Source of the DNA: Desemzia sp045528445
GTDB taxonomy: Bacteria; Bacillota; Bacilli; Lactobacillales; Carnobacteriaceae
DNA: 49,863 bases
Assembly: GCF_045528445.1 (NCBI RefSeq)
Contig: NZ_JBGQQU010000027.1
Location: forward strand, 1-49,863
Direction of reading: 5' to 3'
Under the pieces are notes generated by a model, which saw only the letters and a program-made list of their open reading frames with translations, made no database searches and was not told where the DNA came from. Shown here in pieces: positions 16,550 to 24,867 of this stretch. The position numbers and the translations under genes were made by a program. How positions within the stretch are numbered: the first letter of the stretch is position 1; every line of letters starts with the position of its first letter.

Positions 16550-17740
16550 TTGCCTAAAGTAACTGTTGAAAATTTGTCAAAAGTTTTTGGAAAAAAAGAA
16601 GAACAAGCTTTAAAATTGGCTGACCAAGGAAAATCGAAAGCTGAGATCCTTGAAAAAACAGGGGCCACTCTTGGTGTAAACAACGTTAGTTTTTCTGTTG
16701 AACAAGGAGAAATATTTGTTATTATGGGGCTTTCTGGAAGTGGTAAATCGACACTCGTTCGTTTGTTGAACCGCCTGATTGAACCTTCTAAAGGAAATGT
16801 CTTTATCGACGGAAACAATGTTTCTAAAATGGGTAAAGACGATTTACGGAATATGAGAAGAAAAGAAATGAGCATGGTTTTTCAAAATTTCGGATTATTT
16901 CCTCAACGTACAATATTGGAAAATACGGAATATGGTTTAGAAATTCAAGGAATGGATAAAGCTGAACGTCGTCACCGTGCAGAAAAAGCATTAGATAACG
17001 CAGGCTTACTTCCCTATAAAGATCAATTTCCACATCAGCTTTCAGGTGGGATGCAACAACGTGTTGGGTTAGCGCGTGCTTTAGCTAACGATCCTGAAAT
17101 CTTGTTAATGGACGAGGCCTTTTCAGCATTAGATCCTTTGATTCGTCGTGAAATGCAAGACGAATTAGTTGAGATGCAAGATAAAATGAATAAAACCATT
17201 ATTTTTATCACTCATGATTTGAATGAAGCCTTGCGCATTGGAGACCGTATTGCATTAATGAAAGACGGGGAAATTGTCCAAATCGGGACTGGTGAAGATA
17301 TTCTTACGAATCCAGCAAATGATTATGTAGAACGATTTGTTGAAGATGTTGATCGCGCTAGAGTGTTAACTGCTGAAAATATTATGGCTCGTCCTACAGT
17401 ATTAAAACTAGGTACTGACGGTCCGAATGTTGCCTTGCGTCGTATGGAACAAGAAGGTATATCCAGTATATTAGTAGTCGATGACAACCGTAAATTATAC
17501 GGATATGTTACAGATGAAGGTGCTGCTGTTGCCGTTAAGAGACAAGAAAAAACATTTGACAAAGTCTTGAGAACCGATATTCCTACAGTAGAACGTGGCA
17601 CTCTGATCAGTGAAATTTTTGAAGTTATCCATGATGCTTCGACTCCAGTAGCTGTTGTAGAAGATGGAAAATTATTAGGAATCATTGTTAGAAGCCTTGT
17701 CATTGGCGCACTAGCAAAAGATAGCGAGGTGTCTTTATAA
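16550..17740 (+). CDS. opuAA: Glycine betaine ABC transporter ATP-binding protein OpuAA
   Basis: 396 residues. The ABC domain has Walker A GLSGSGKST at 60-68, the signature LSGGMQQ at 164-170 and Walker B ILLMDEA at 184-190. Two CBS domains follow (about 275-396), ending DSEVSL. In the OpuA family the CBS pair senses ionic strength and switches transport on during osmotic stress. The long insertion before Walker A (ALKLADQGKSKAEILEKTG) is typical of OpuAA/ProV. Translation starts at a TTG with AAAGGAG ten bases upstream. It is the first gene of opuAA-AB-AC; one base separates it from opuAB. Confidence 0.95.
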   Translation: MPKVTVENLSKVFGKKEEQALKLADQGKSKAEILEKTGATLGVNNVSFSVEQGEIFVIMGLSGSGKSTLVRLLNRLIEPSKGNVFIDGNNVSKMGKDDLRNMRRKEMSMVFQNFGLFPQRTILENTEYGLEIQGMDKAERRHRAEKALDNAGLLPYKDQFPHQLSGGMQQRVGLARALANDPEILLMDEAFSALDPLIRREMQDELVEMQDKMNKTIIFITHDLNEALRIGDRIALMKDGEIVQIGTGEDILTNPANDYVERFVEDVDRARVLTAENIMARPTVLKLGTDGPNVALRRMEQEGISSILVVDDNRKLYGYVTDEGAAVAVKRQEKTFDKVLRTDIPTVERGTLISEIFEVIHDASTPVAVVEDGKLLGIIVRSLVIGALAKDSEVSL

Positions 17741-17741
17741 G

Positions 17742-18587
17742 ATGGAAAACAGTATATTAGATAACATCCCAGAATTACCTGTTGCAGAATACGTTGAGAC
17801 ATTTATGGATTGGCTGACAGAAGTATTCGAACCATTATTTGATTTTATTCAGTCTTTTAGTGAAATAATCATGGAAGGTTTGACAGATCTTTTGCTTCTC
17901 GTTCCCCCTCTTCTCTTTATTGTTATCATCGCGGCAATTTGTTTCTTCGCATCTGGTAAAAAATTTGGATTAGCAGCTTTTTCAATTGTTGGTCTATTGT
18001 ATGTTCAAAACCAAGGTCTTTGGGAAGACTTGATGAACACAATTACTTTGGTAATCATATCTAGCTTGATATCCGTTATCATCGGTGTGCCACTAGGAAT
18101 CCTAATGGCTAAAAGCAAATGGGCAAACTCTATCGTTACCCCTATTTTAGACTTTATGCAAACTATGCCCGCCTTTGTGTATTTGATTCCTGCTGTAGCT
18201 TTCTTCGGAATCGGTATGGTACCAGGAGTTTTCGCTTCTGTTATCTTCGCTCTTCCTCCTACAGTTCGTATGACAAACCTAGGTATTCGTCAAGTTTCAG
18301 GAGAATTAGTAGAAGCTGCTGATTCATTTGGTAGTACTGGTTCACAAAAATTATTCAAAGTAGAATTGCCATTGGCTAAATCAACTATCATGGCTGGTAT
18401 CAACCAAACCGTTATGTTAGCTCTATCTATGGTGGTTATCGCATCAATGATCGGTGCACCAGGATTAGGTTCCGAAGTACTTTCTTCTCTACAAAGAGCA
18501 CAAGTAGGAACAGGATTCGTATCGGGACTAGCATTAGTAATCCTAGCCATCATCATTGACCGACTAACACAAAAATTCACTAAGTAA
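17742..18587 (+). CDS. opuAB: Glycine betaine ABC transporter permease OpuAB
   Basis: A 281-residue membrane protein with a hydrophilic N-terminal segment and about seven membrane helices. The EAA-type cytoplasmic loop is visible as LVEAADSFGSTGSQKLFKVELP, quoted here as EAADSFGSTGSQKLF, the contact point with the ATPase. As in B. subtilis, permease and binding protein are separate genes, unlike the fused OpuABC of Lactococcus. It begins one base after the opuAA stop. It is followed by 123 bases with a degenerate repeat before opuAC. Confidence 0.95.
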   Translation: MENSILDNIPELPVAEYVETFMDWLTEVFEPLFDFIQSFSEIIMEGLTDLLLLVPPLLFIVIIAAICFFASGKKFGLAAFSIVGLLYVQNQGLWEDLMNTITLVIISSLISVIIGVPLGILMAKSKWANSIVTPILDFMQTMPAFVYLIPAVAFFGIGMVPGVFASVIFALPPTVRMTNLGIRQVSGELVEAADSFGSTGSQKLFKVELPLAKSTIMAGINQTVMLALSMVVIASMIGAPGLGSEVLSSLQRAQVGTGFVSGLALVILAIIIDRLTQKFTK

Positions 18588-18650
18588 GACTAGAGAGTGG
18601 AGCAAAGCGTTTTAGAGCAGAGAGTGAAATAAGGCGCTTAGCTCACACTA
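18587..18650 (+). repeat. Intergenic repeat related to 1705-1764
   Basis: Two 26-base direct repeats, AGAGAGTGGAGCAAAGCG and AGAGAGTGAAATAAGGCG plus tails, between opuAB and opuAC. The minus-strand sequence after degV carries the same pair in degenerate form. Here it could lower or reset expression between the permease and the binding protein, which needs to be made in excess. Confidence 0.45.
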
Positions 18651-18710
18651 TTATTCAACCGAACAAACCCGCATAGCGGATAAAAAAAGCACAAAAAGGA
18701 GAGTTTTAAT

Positions 18711-19604
18711 TTGAAAAAAATGAATTGGAAACGTCTAGGATTAACGGCCACATTAGGAACATCGTTACTATTAGCAGCTTGTTCTTCAGGCGATGAAACA
18801 TCTCAAGAAGATACTGTTGGAAAAGGTGAAGAAATCGAGTTATCTTATGTTGCATGGGATACAGAAATCGCTTCTACAAACGTTATTGGTAAAGTATTGG
18901 AAGACTTAGGTTATGACGTAAAATTAACCCAATTAGACAATGCTATTATGTGGGAATCAGTGGCAAGCGGAGAAGCTGATGCAATGGTAGCTGCTTGGTT
19001 ACCAGGAACTCATGGTGCTCAATTTGAAGAGTACGGTGACCAAATGGTTGACTTAGGCCCTAACTTAGAAGGCGCTGCTATTGGTTTAGTTGTTCCATCT
19101 TACATGGATGTTGATTCTATTGCTGATTTAACAGATGAAGCTGATATGACAATCACTGGAATCGAACCTGGTGCTGGTGTTGTAGCTGCTACACAACAAG
19201 CTGTTGAAGATTATGACAATTTAGAAGGATGGGAAGTTCAAACTTCTTCTTCTGGCGCTATGACAACTGCTTTAGGACAAGCTTATGAAAACGAAGAAGA
19301 AATTGTTGTTACTGGTTGGTCTCCACATTGGAAATTCCAAAGCTATGACCTGAAATACTTGGAAGATCCAGAAGGTTCATTTGGTGAAGCTGAAACGATC
19401 AACACAATGGCTCGTGAAGGCTTAGAAGAAGAAATGCCTGAAGCTTACCAAGTGTTGGACCAATTTGAATGGACAACAGCAGATATGGAAGCTATTATGT
19501 TAGACATTCAAGAAGGAACAGATCCGGAAGACGCAGCTGCAACTTGGGTTGAAGAAAATCAAGACAAAGTTGCTGAATGGACAGAAGGCGTAACAGCAGA
19601 ATAA
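18711..19604 (+). CDS. opuAC: Glycine betaine substrate-binding lipoprotein OpuAC
   Basis: 297 residues starting at TTG with AGGAGAG nine bases before; the in-frame ATG nine bases later is too far from that site. A lipoprotein signal ends in LLLAAC with Cys24, followed by an OpuAC-type substrate-binding domain (SYVAWDTEIASTNVIGKVLE, DAMVAAWLPGTHG, GWSPHWKFQSYDLKYLEDP). The tryptophans of these motifs are likely members of the aromatic box that holds the trimethylammonium group. The protein is anchored outside the membrane and delivers betaine to OpuAA-AB. The coding sequence uses optimal-looking codons, as expected for an abundant protein. Confidence 0.95.
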   Translation: MKKMNWKRLGLTATLGTSLLLAACSSGDETSQEDTVGKGEEIELSYVAWDTEIASTNVIGKVLEDLGYDVKLTQLDNAIMWESVASGEADAMVAAWLPGTHGAQFEEYGDQMVDLGPNLEGAAIGLVVPSYMDVDSIADLTDEADMTITGIEPGAGVVAATQQAVEDYDNLEGWEVQTSSSGAMTTALGQAYENEEEIVVTGWSPHWKFQSYDLKYLEDPEGSFGEAETINTMAREGLEEEMPEAYQVLDQFEWTTADMEAIMLDIQEGTDPEDAAATWVEENQDKVAEWTEGVTAE

Positions 19605-19616
19605 TTTTAATTGTAA

Positions 19617-19660
19617 AAATAGCTTAGCCCACATTTGTTGTGGTGTTAAGCTATTTTTTT
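19617..19660 (+). terminator. Terminator of the opuA operon
   Basis: AATAGCTTA and TAAGCTATT arms with an inner CCCAC / GTGG helix, then seven T, starting 13 bases after the opuAC stop. Confidence 0.92.
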
Positions 19661-19680
19661 ACATATTCCCTTTTCTATTA

Positions 19681-20020
19681 GGCTCTTCATCTTCTAGCGT
19701 TGGTAAAGAAATTTCCTCCGGCCTATGGGGTTGCTTATGGAAAGCCATGGGACCGCCTTGAGCCGAAGCCGTTGGAGCGTTAGCGACGTACGGATACGGT
19801 ATGCGAAGCGAAGCGGAGAACAAACTTAGTGTAACGGCTAAAGCCTAACACTAAGTAATTACCATGCTTGGGCGTATGCCCACAGTGTTTCCTTTTTTTT
19901 CCTCCTCTTCATGGCTATAAGCAACCCCCTATTCCTCCTGAAATTTCTAAGAATGAATTTCTAACAAGGTTTGAATGGAAAAACCAGTTTTTACTTACCA
20001 ACGCCATAAATTGTAGAACC
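19681..20020 (-). repeat. Palindromic intergenic element, copy A (most complete)
   Basis: About 340 bases with imperfect 26-bp terminal inverted repeats (19681-19706 against 19995-20020, about 20 of 26 positions matching, both ending GCGTTGGTAA inward). Inside these the two halves continue to pair: GAAATTTC, then GGGGTTGCTTAT and CCATGG / GCCATG. The inner hairpin is at 19824-19856 (ACTTAGTGT / ACACTAAGT). Read on the minus strand it matches copies B and C; it also has an extra GGGC-GTAT-GCCC hairpin at 19870-19881 not seen in them. No protein is encoded. It sits between the convergent 3-prime ends of opuAC and the bceB-like gene. Confidence 0.8.
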
Positions 20021-20082
20021 TTCTATTAATCATATCCATCCTAAATCTATTTCCATGGGATCAATATACGGACTTTATTCAT

Positions 20083-20136
20083 AAAAAACAGTTCTTTTGA
20101 CGGTCTGAGTGACCATCAAAAGAACTGTTTTTTTAT
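20083..20136 (-). terminator. Bidirectional terminator at the end of the BceAB-like operon
   Basis: AAAACAGTTCTTTTGA and its complement enclose a 15-base loop with A and T tails on both sides. It overlaps the permease stop codon at 20133. Confidence 0.85.
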
Positions 20137-22127
20137 TTTACAATGGAGAAATAAACTCTTGAAGTCACTCGATAAATGATCCAGTATAAAAGACTGAAGC
20201 ACAGTACTACACCTATAATTGATAAAATAATCAATCCTTGATCTACCAACCCGAACAGCAAGAGTAGCTTGCTGATAATCGGAAACGCAAAAGCTGTGTG
20301 TATAACAGCTAATATCAACGGTAAAAAGAACATCCATACAATTTGGGAACGTGTAGATTTTTGAATGGTTTTCTCATCAAGACCTACTTTTTGCATGATT
20401 TGGAATTTTTCTCTATCGTCGTATCCTTCTGAAATTTGTTTGAAGTATGTGATCAAAGCGGCTCCAAATGTGAATAATCCTCCTAGAAATATTCCCATAA
20501 ACAACAGTCCGCCATTCATTTGATACCATTCCTCTCGTAAAACTTCTTTAGCTCTATAACTTAACGAGTACTCTTCCAAATCATAGATAATATCTGTCAA
20601 GTCTTCGGCATAAGCCATTTTTTCTTCTGCTATACCGCTAGTATCCCATTGCACAGTAGCAAAACCATCAAAATAATCATCTGGATAAAGTTCTGCGTAA
20701 TCTTTTACGATCGACTGCATCTCTTCTGCTCCGTTTGTCAACACTACTGTAGTTCCTACAACATCAGTTCTTAACATTCTCTCTATTTGATCGGTAATTA
20801 TATTGCTCATATCAGAATCTTTGATTTGGTGGACTGGGTAAGCTTGTTTTCCTAATTTTATAGTTGGCTGGGTATATTCGTTCTTAGAATCTAAAACTAC
20901 TACTTCATTGCCTTCTAGATCTATTGAAACACCTGTTATGTTTTCAATGTCCTCTTTAGGAATGAAAATCGCCTGAGTCTCTACAATATCCCCCTGTAGA
21001 CTAGATTTAAAAACAAATTCATCTCCTTCTAAAACTCCTGTTAACGAGTTGTATCGGTAAGCTACTATATCCTCTATTGACAATTCTCTTCTCTCTGTTT
21101 CATTCACAACCAACTCTTGAAAATTTGTCATGTCTTCAAAGTCAGCTTCATACATAGCAACCTCATTTTCATAAGGGAATTGTATGTTTATTGACGCTTC
21201 CGAACCTACAAAGATAGCTGCTGTTGTTGAAACAGCTACAATCACCATCGTGGCCAATACAGAAATATTGGCTAATCCAACTGCATTTTGTTTCATTCGG
21301 TACAACATACCTGAGATAGAAATAAAAGCATTTGGACGATAGTACAATTTCTTGTTCTTTTTCATTGCTTTTAGAATGAAAATAGATCCAGAAATAAACA
21401 ATAAATAAGTTCCAATAATGACTAAGAGAACAGCTAAAAAGAAATAAATTATCGCACTCATCACATCTTCAGTGGAAAGTGATATCCAATAGCCGGCTCC
21501 TAAAGAAACTAATGAAAGAAGAAACAATAGAAGCGAACTCTTAGGCTCTTTCTCTCCTGTTTGTTTACCTCTAACCAGTTGAATTGGATTTGAAAATGTC
21601 ACTTGACTGATATTATACAAAAAAGCTAAAAAGAAAATCGCAGTAAAACCAGCCGCAGTAATTCCTGCTGTTTCGATAGAGAATGGATATTCCATACTGA
21701 CTGGAAGTTTTAGTACATAATTTAATCCTAAAAATACAAATCGGCCTATAATCTGCCCACTAATAATTCCTATAAAGATACTTCCGATACTCGTAATCAA
21801 TGATTCGATCAATAGAACAAACGCAACGTGTTTTTTCTTCATCCCTAAAATAGCGTAAAGTCCGATTTCTTTCTTTCGTCTTTTGATTAAAAAACTATTC
21901 GTGTACAAAATAAAAATCAAGGAAAAAAAGCCGATAATTACTGATCCAAGCGAAAGTAATTGAACTACAGTACCCGAACGTTCTCTCAGGTAATCATTCT
22001 GCACTAACGACGTCATCAAGTAAAACATAGTAACTGTTGCAATCGATGACATGATATAAGGAACATAAATTTGTTTATTGGACTTGATATTTCTGACAGC
22101 CAACTTCGCAAATAATTGCTTAGTCAT
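20133..22127 (-). CDS. BceB-like ABC transporter permease
   Basis: 664 residues with the Bce-type layout: helix 1, then an FtsX domain with three helices, helices 5-6, helices 7-8, a large extracellular domain of about 200 residues (roughly 310-525) and two or three closing helices. The phrase RRKKEIGLYAILGMKKKHV is the usual cytoplasmic loop. Such permeases sense and remove peptide antibiotics (bacitracin, nisin, lantibiotics) from their lipid II-cycle targets and signal to a partner kinase. The ATG at 22127 is set by GAGGTGA; it overlaps the ATPase stop by eight bases (ATGACTAA), so the two are translationally coupled. Confidence 0.9.
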   Translation of the reverse strand: MTKQLFAKLAVRNIKSNKQIYVPYIMSSIATVTMFYLMTSLVQNDYLRERSGTVVQLLSLGSVIIGFFSLIFILYTNSFLIKRRKKEIGLYAILGMKKKHVAFVLLIESLITSIGSIFIGIISGQIIGRFVFLGLNYVLKLPVSMEYPFSIETAGITAAGFTAIFFLAFLYNISQVTFSNPIQLVRGKQTGEKEPKSSLLLFLLSLVSLGAGYWISLSTEDVMSAIIYFFLAVLLVIIGTYLLFISGSIFILKAMKKNKKLYYRPNAFISISGMLYRMKQNAVGLANISVLATMVIVAVSTTAAIFVGSEASINIQFPYENEVAMYEADFEDMTNFQELVVNETERRELSIEDIVAYRYNSLTGVLEGDEFVFKSSLQGDIVETQAIFIPKEDIENITGVSIDLEGNEVVVLDSKNEYTQPTIKLGKQAYPVHQIKDSDMSNIITDQIERMLRTDVVGTTVVLTNGAEEMQSIVKDYAELYPDDYFDGFATVQWDTSGIAEEKMAYAEDLTDIIYDLEEYSLSYRAKEVLREEWYQMNGGLLFMGIFLGGLFTFGAALITYFKQISEGYDDREKFQIMQKVGLDEKTIQKSTRSQIVWMFFLPLILAVIHTAFAFPIISKLLLLFGLVDQGLIILSIIGVVLCFSLLYWIIYRVTSRVYFSIVK

Positions 22128-22887
22128 GTTGCTCACCTCGATTGATCAATACCATCAGAGTTTGAGTGATTTTTTCCATAAATTGATCGACAGTTTGGTT
22201 ACCGCGATAAATTTCATTGAATACCACCCCATCTTGGATAAACAATACTCGGTTGGAATGAGCTGCTGCTCGCGTACTATGCGTTACCATCATAATCGTC
22301 TGTCCAGCTTGATTGATATTTTCAAACGTCTCCAGCAAGCTTTGAGAGGCTTTAGAATCCAATGCACCTGTCGGCTCATCAGCTAAAATCAATTTTGGTT
22401 GTGTGATCAAGGCTCTAGCAACTGCAGCCCGTTGTTTTTGTCCACCTGAAACTTCATAAGGGTAATGTCCGATCAATTCAGCGATCCCTAATTTCTCTAC
22501 GATCGGCAATAAGCGGTTTTCCATTTCTTTTACTGGAGTGTTGGATAACACTAATGGCAAAAGAATATTGTCTTTGATCGAAAAATTATCCAGCAGATTA
22601 AAATCTTGGAACACAAATCCAAGGTCATTTCGCCTAAATTCAGATACCTTGCTGTCTTTAATATCTGCTAAGTTTTTTCCTTCTAGTAATACTTCTCCAG
22701 ATGTTGCAGTATCTAGAGTAGACAAAATGTTCAATAAGGTGGTTTTCCCCGATCCGGATTCTCCCATCACAGAAACAAATTCCCCTTTTTCAACTGTAAA
22801 GTTGACATCTTTCAACGCTTCTACTTTTTGATTTGAGAAACGAGTTGCATATGTTTTTTTCAAATGATTTACTTCTAATAAAGTCAT
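22120..22887 (-). CDS. BceA-like ABC transporter ATP-binding protein
   Basis: 255 residues with Walker A GESGSGKT at 42-49, signature VSGGQ at 146-150, Walker B LILADEP at 166-172 and the MacB/LolD-type insertion FQDFNLLDNFSIKDN. It pairs with the permease directly downstream to form a peptide antibiotic detoxification transporter. An AGGAGG site precedes the ATG. Upstream, 116 bases separate it from the kinase gene and hold a palindromic operator and an activator-dependent looking promoter, so the pump is probably induced by the adjacent response regulator. Confidence 0.93.
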   Translation of the reverse strand: MTLLEVNHLKKTYATRFSNQKVEALKDVNFTVEKGEFVSVMGESGSGKTTLLNILSTLDTATSGEVLLEGKNLADIKDSKVSEFRRNDLGFVFQDFNLLDNFSIKDNILLPLVLSNTPVKEMENRLLPIVEKLGIAELIGHYPYEVSGGQKQRAAVARALITQPKLILADEPTGALDSKASQSLLETFENINQAGQTIMMVTHSTRAAAHSNRVLFIQDGVVFNEIYRGNQTVDQFMEKITQTLMVLINRGEQHD

Positions 22888-22918
22888 TCTATTTCCTCCT
22901 CTTGTTCTAACTACATCT

Positions 22919-22992
22919 ATTGTATGCTACTAGAACAATTGGCGCCTTTATCTATCCTTACAAAATGATGGACAACCTTACAATTTTGTAAG
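22919..22992 (-). promoter_or_regulatory. Likely response-regulator operator and promoter of bceAB-like genes
   Basis: CTTACA-N4-TGTAAG at 22977-22992, with a second CCTTACAAAATG half-site 20 bases away (22956-22967), two helical turns apart. A -10 box TACAAT is at 22919-22924 on the minus strand, with no good -35 element at 17 bases, which fits activation by a bound regulator. Inverted repeats of this kind upstream of the ABC genes are characteristic of Bce-type systems. Confidence 0.6.
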
Positions 22993-23003
22993 ATTGCCGT
23001 TAA

Positions 23004-24029
23004 TCAAAAAATTTCCAATTTTTCTTGATCCAAATTGATCCTCACCATAGTTCCTTGATTCAATTTGGACTGAATGTTTAGCGTATGCCCTAATCGCTGA
23101 CAGATTTTTTTGCTTAAAAAAAGTCCCAACCCAGTAGATTTTTCTTGGATCTTGCCATTCCATCCCGAATACCCTTTTTCGAATATCTTAGGTAAATCTT
23201 CGGAACGGATGCCTATTCCATTGTCTTCTATAATCAATTGCTTTTCTTTAAGGGGATCCATATATATTTTTATATGCCCATTTTCTGGAGTGTATTTTAA
23301 ACTGTTTGAAAGAATCTGCTCTACTAAAATAAGCAGCCACTTTTCATCTGACAACACACTTTTTCCAAGTGGTTGGTAATCCAGCGTAATGCGGTTGTAA
23401 ATAAATATAATAGAGAACTTTTTAAGTGTCTTTTTGATTACAAGATCTAAATCTACTTTATCCAAATCTAGTTCTTTCCCTGATTGCTCCAATTTCAGAT
23501 AATTCAACGCCATATGAGTGTAATTTTCTACTCGAATCAGTTGTTGTTGTACTTTTTTAGATAATACAGGGTTCTCTTTATTTTGTTGCATTAATAAACT
23601 CATTGCCGCGATAGGAGTCTTGATTTGATGCAGCCATAGTGTGAAGTAGTCCATTTGCTCAGTGTTTTTTTCTTGTTGACTGTACCTCAATTCTTCTATC
23701 TGCGTCATTAAATGATTGATTTCTCCCAAAAGGTACTTCTCTGAAGGATCTATAGACTGCTCCAGTTCTTTCAAAACTGTTAAAGGCTGGGTCTCGATGT
23801 ACTTCAATATTGTGTATCGTTTAGTATACTGGACAGATTGAATGATCAAAAAACTCAAAAATAAAAATCCCGTTAATAGTACGCCGTAAAAGTAAAATTC
23901 CAAAGGCAAACGTCCTAAAATAAATAAAATACCAAAAATGAGGACCATACTCAAATAAATTCCTATCTCATATCGCTTAGCCGATAAAAAAGCTCTAAGC
24001 AATACACTCTGTTCTTTTAAATTGGTCAT
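23004..24029 (-). CDS. BceS-like intramembrane-sensing histidine kinase
   Basis: 341 residues. There are two close membrane helices (about 22-40 and 46-66) with almost no extracellular loop, the mark of kinases that take their signal from a BceAB transporter. The H-box is DYFTLWLHQIKTPIAA with phosphoacceptor His134. The ATPase domain has N-, G1- and G2-box motifs (ILSNSLKYTPENG, EDNGIGIRSEDLP, STGLGLFLSK). It starts one base after the response regulator stop, with AAGGAG in the end of that gene, so both are made together. Confidence 0.92.
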   Translation of the reverse strand: MTNLKEQSVLLRAFLSAKRYEIGIYLSMVLIFGILFILGRLPLEFYFYGVLLTGFLFLSFLIIQSVQYTKRYTILKYIETQPLTVLKELEQSIDPSEKYLLGEINHLMTQIEELRYSQQEKNTEQMDYFTLWLHQIKTPIAAMSLLMQQNKENPVLSKKVQQQLIRVENYTHMALNYLKLEQSGKELDLDKVDLDLVIKKTLKKFSIIFIYNRITLDYQPLGKSVLSDEKWLLILVEQILSNSLKYTPENGHIKIYMDPLKEKQLIIEDNGIGIRSEDLPKIFEKGYSGWNGKIQEKSTGLGLFLSKKICQRLGHTLNIQSKLNQGTMVRINLDQEKLEIF

Positions 24030-24030
24030 T

Positions 24031-24711
24031 TTATTCTCCTTTCATCAATCCGTAACCATAACCTTTTTTGGTAACAATAAAATTCTCCACGCCTATACCA
24101 GCTAATTTTTTTCTTAAGCGTGCAATGTTGACGGCTAAGGTATTATCATCAATAAAAGCTTCATTTTCCCATAAGCTGACCATGATCGCTTCTCGAGAAA
24201 CAAACTCGCTTTTATGCAAAAATAATTGCTCTAATATTTTCATTTCTGTTTTAGTTAGGGGTAATTCCTCTTCTTCAAATTGTAATGTCAGTTCATTTAC
24301 TTTCAAATACACTCCTTGATGATTCAAAAAAGAATCGCTCTCGTTGAAATCATAAGCCCTTCTAAACAAGGCTTGTATTTTAGCGATCGCAATCGTTAAA
24401 TCGAAAGGTTTACTAATAAAGTCGTCTGCCCCCATCTGAATCGCCATAACAATATCCATTCGCTCATTTTGCGAAGAAATAAAAATGATAGGTACTTGAG
24501 AAATTTTCCTGATCTCTGTACACCAGTAATAACCATTAAAGTAAGGCAATTTAATATCGATCAGTACCATTTGCGGCATAGTTTCTGTAAATTGTTCCAT
24601 CACTTGATTAAAATCTGTCGTATAAAATGCATCATAATTCCATTTCGTTAATTCTTCCTGCAAACTCTTGGCAATCGTTAAATCATCTTCTATGATCATA
24701 ATTTTTTGCAT
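24031..24711 (-). CDS. BceR-like response regulator (OmpR family)
   Basis: 226 residues. A receiver domain has the acidic pair Asp9/Asp10, phosphoacceptor Asp52 (VLIDIKLPYFNG) and the conserved Lys in SKPFD. A winged-helix DNA-binding domain follows at about 125-225 (LPLTKTEMKILEQLF, DDNTLAVNIARLRKKL, TKKGYGYGL). The start at 24711 is chosen because GAGGTGG lies just before this ATG, and the protein then begins at the usual MQKIMIIEDD. It leads the regulator-kinase pair; its target is probably the operator between the kinase and the ABC genes. Confidence 0.93.
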   Translation of the reverse strand: MQKIMIIEDDLTIAKSLQEELTKWNYDAFYTTDFNQVMEQFTETMPQMVLIDIKLPYFNGYYWCTEIRKISQVPIIFISSQNERMDIVMAIQMGADDFISKPFDLTIAIAKIQALFRRAYDFNESDSFLNHQGVYLKVNELTLQFEEEELPLTKTEMKILEQLFLHKSEFVSREAIMVSLWENEAFIDDNTLAVNIARLRKKLAGIGVENFIVTKKGYGYGLMKGE

Positions 24712-24802
24712 TTTTCCACCTCGTTCCTGCTCACTGACGTATTTTATTATAACGGAAATCATCACTTGCTTGAACCCAAACTATTCTTTTACTTAGCAGA
24801 AA

Positions 24803-24840
24803 CTGCTGGCTTAGGAGTAATTTCCTCTTAAGCCAGCAGT
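24803..24840 (-). terminator. Hairpin after the D-2-hydroxyacid dehydrogenase gene
   Basis: CTGCTGGCTTA and TAAGCCAGCAG pair with further GAG/CTC pairing. Only TTTCTG follows on the minus strand, so termination may be incomplete and could leave low read-through into the response regulator gene. Confidence 0.6.
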
Positions 24841-24867
24841 CTGTTCCTACTATAAACACATGATTTT

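Noticed and set aside
19681..20020. Insertion sequence
   Set aside because: Terminal repeats are present but there is no transposase frame; at most it is a non-autonomous element.
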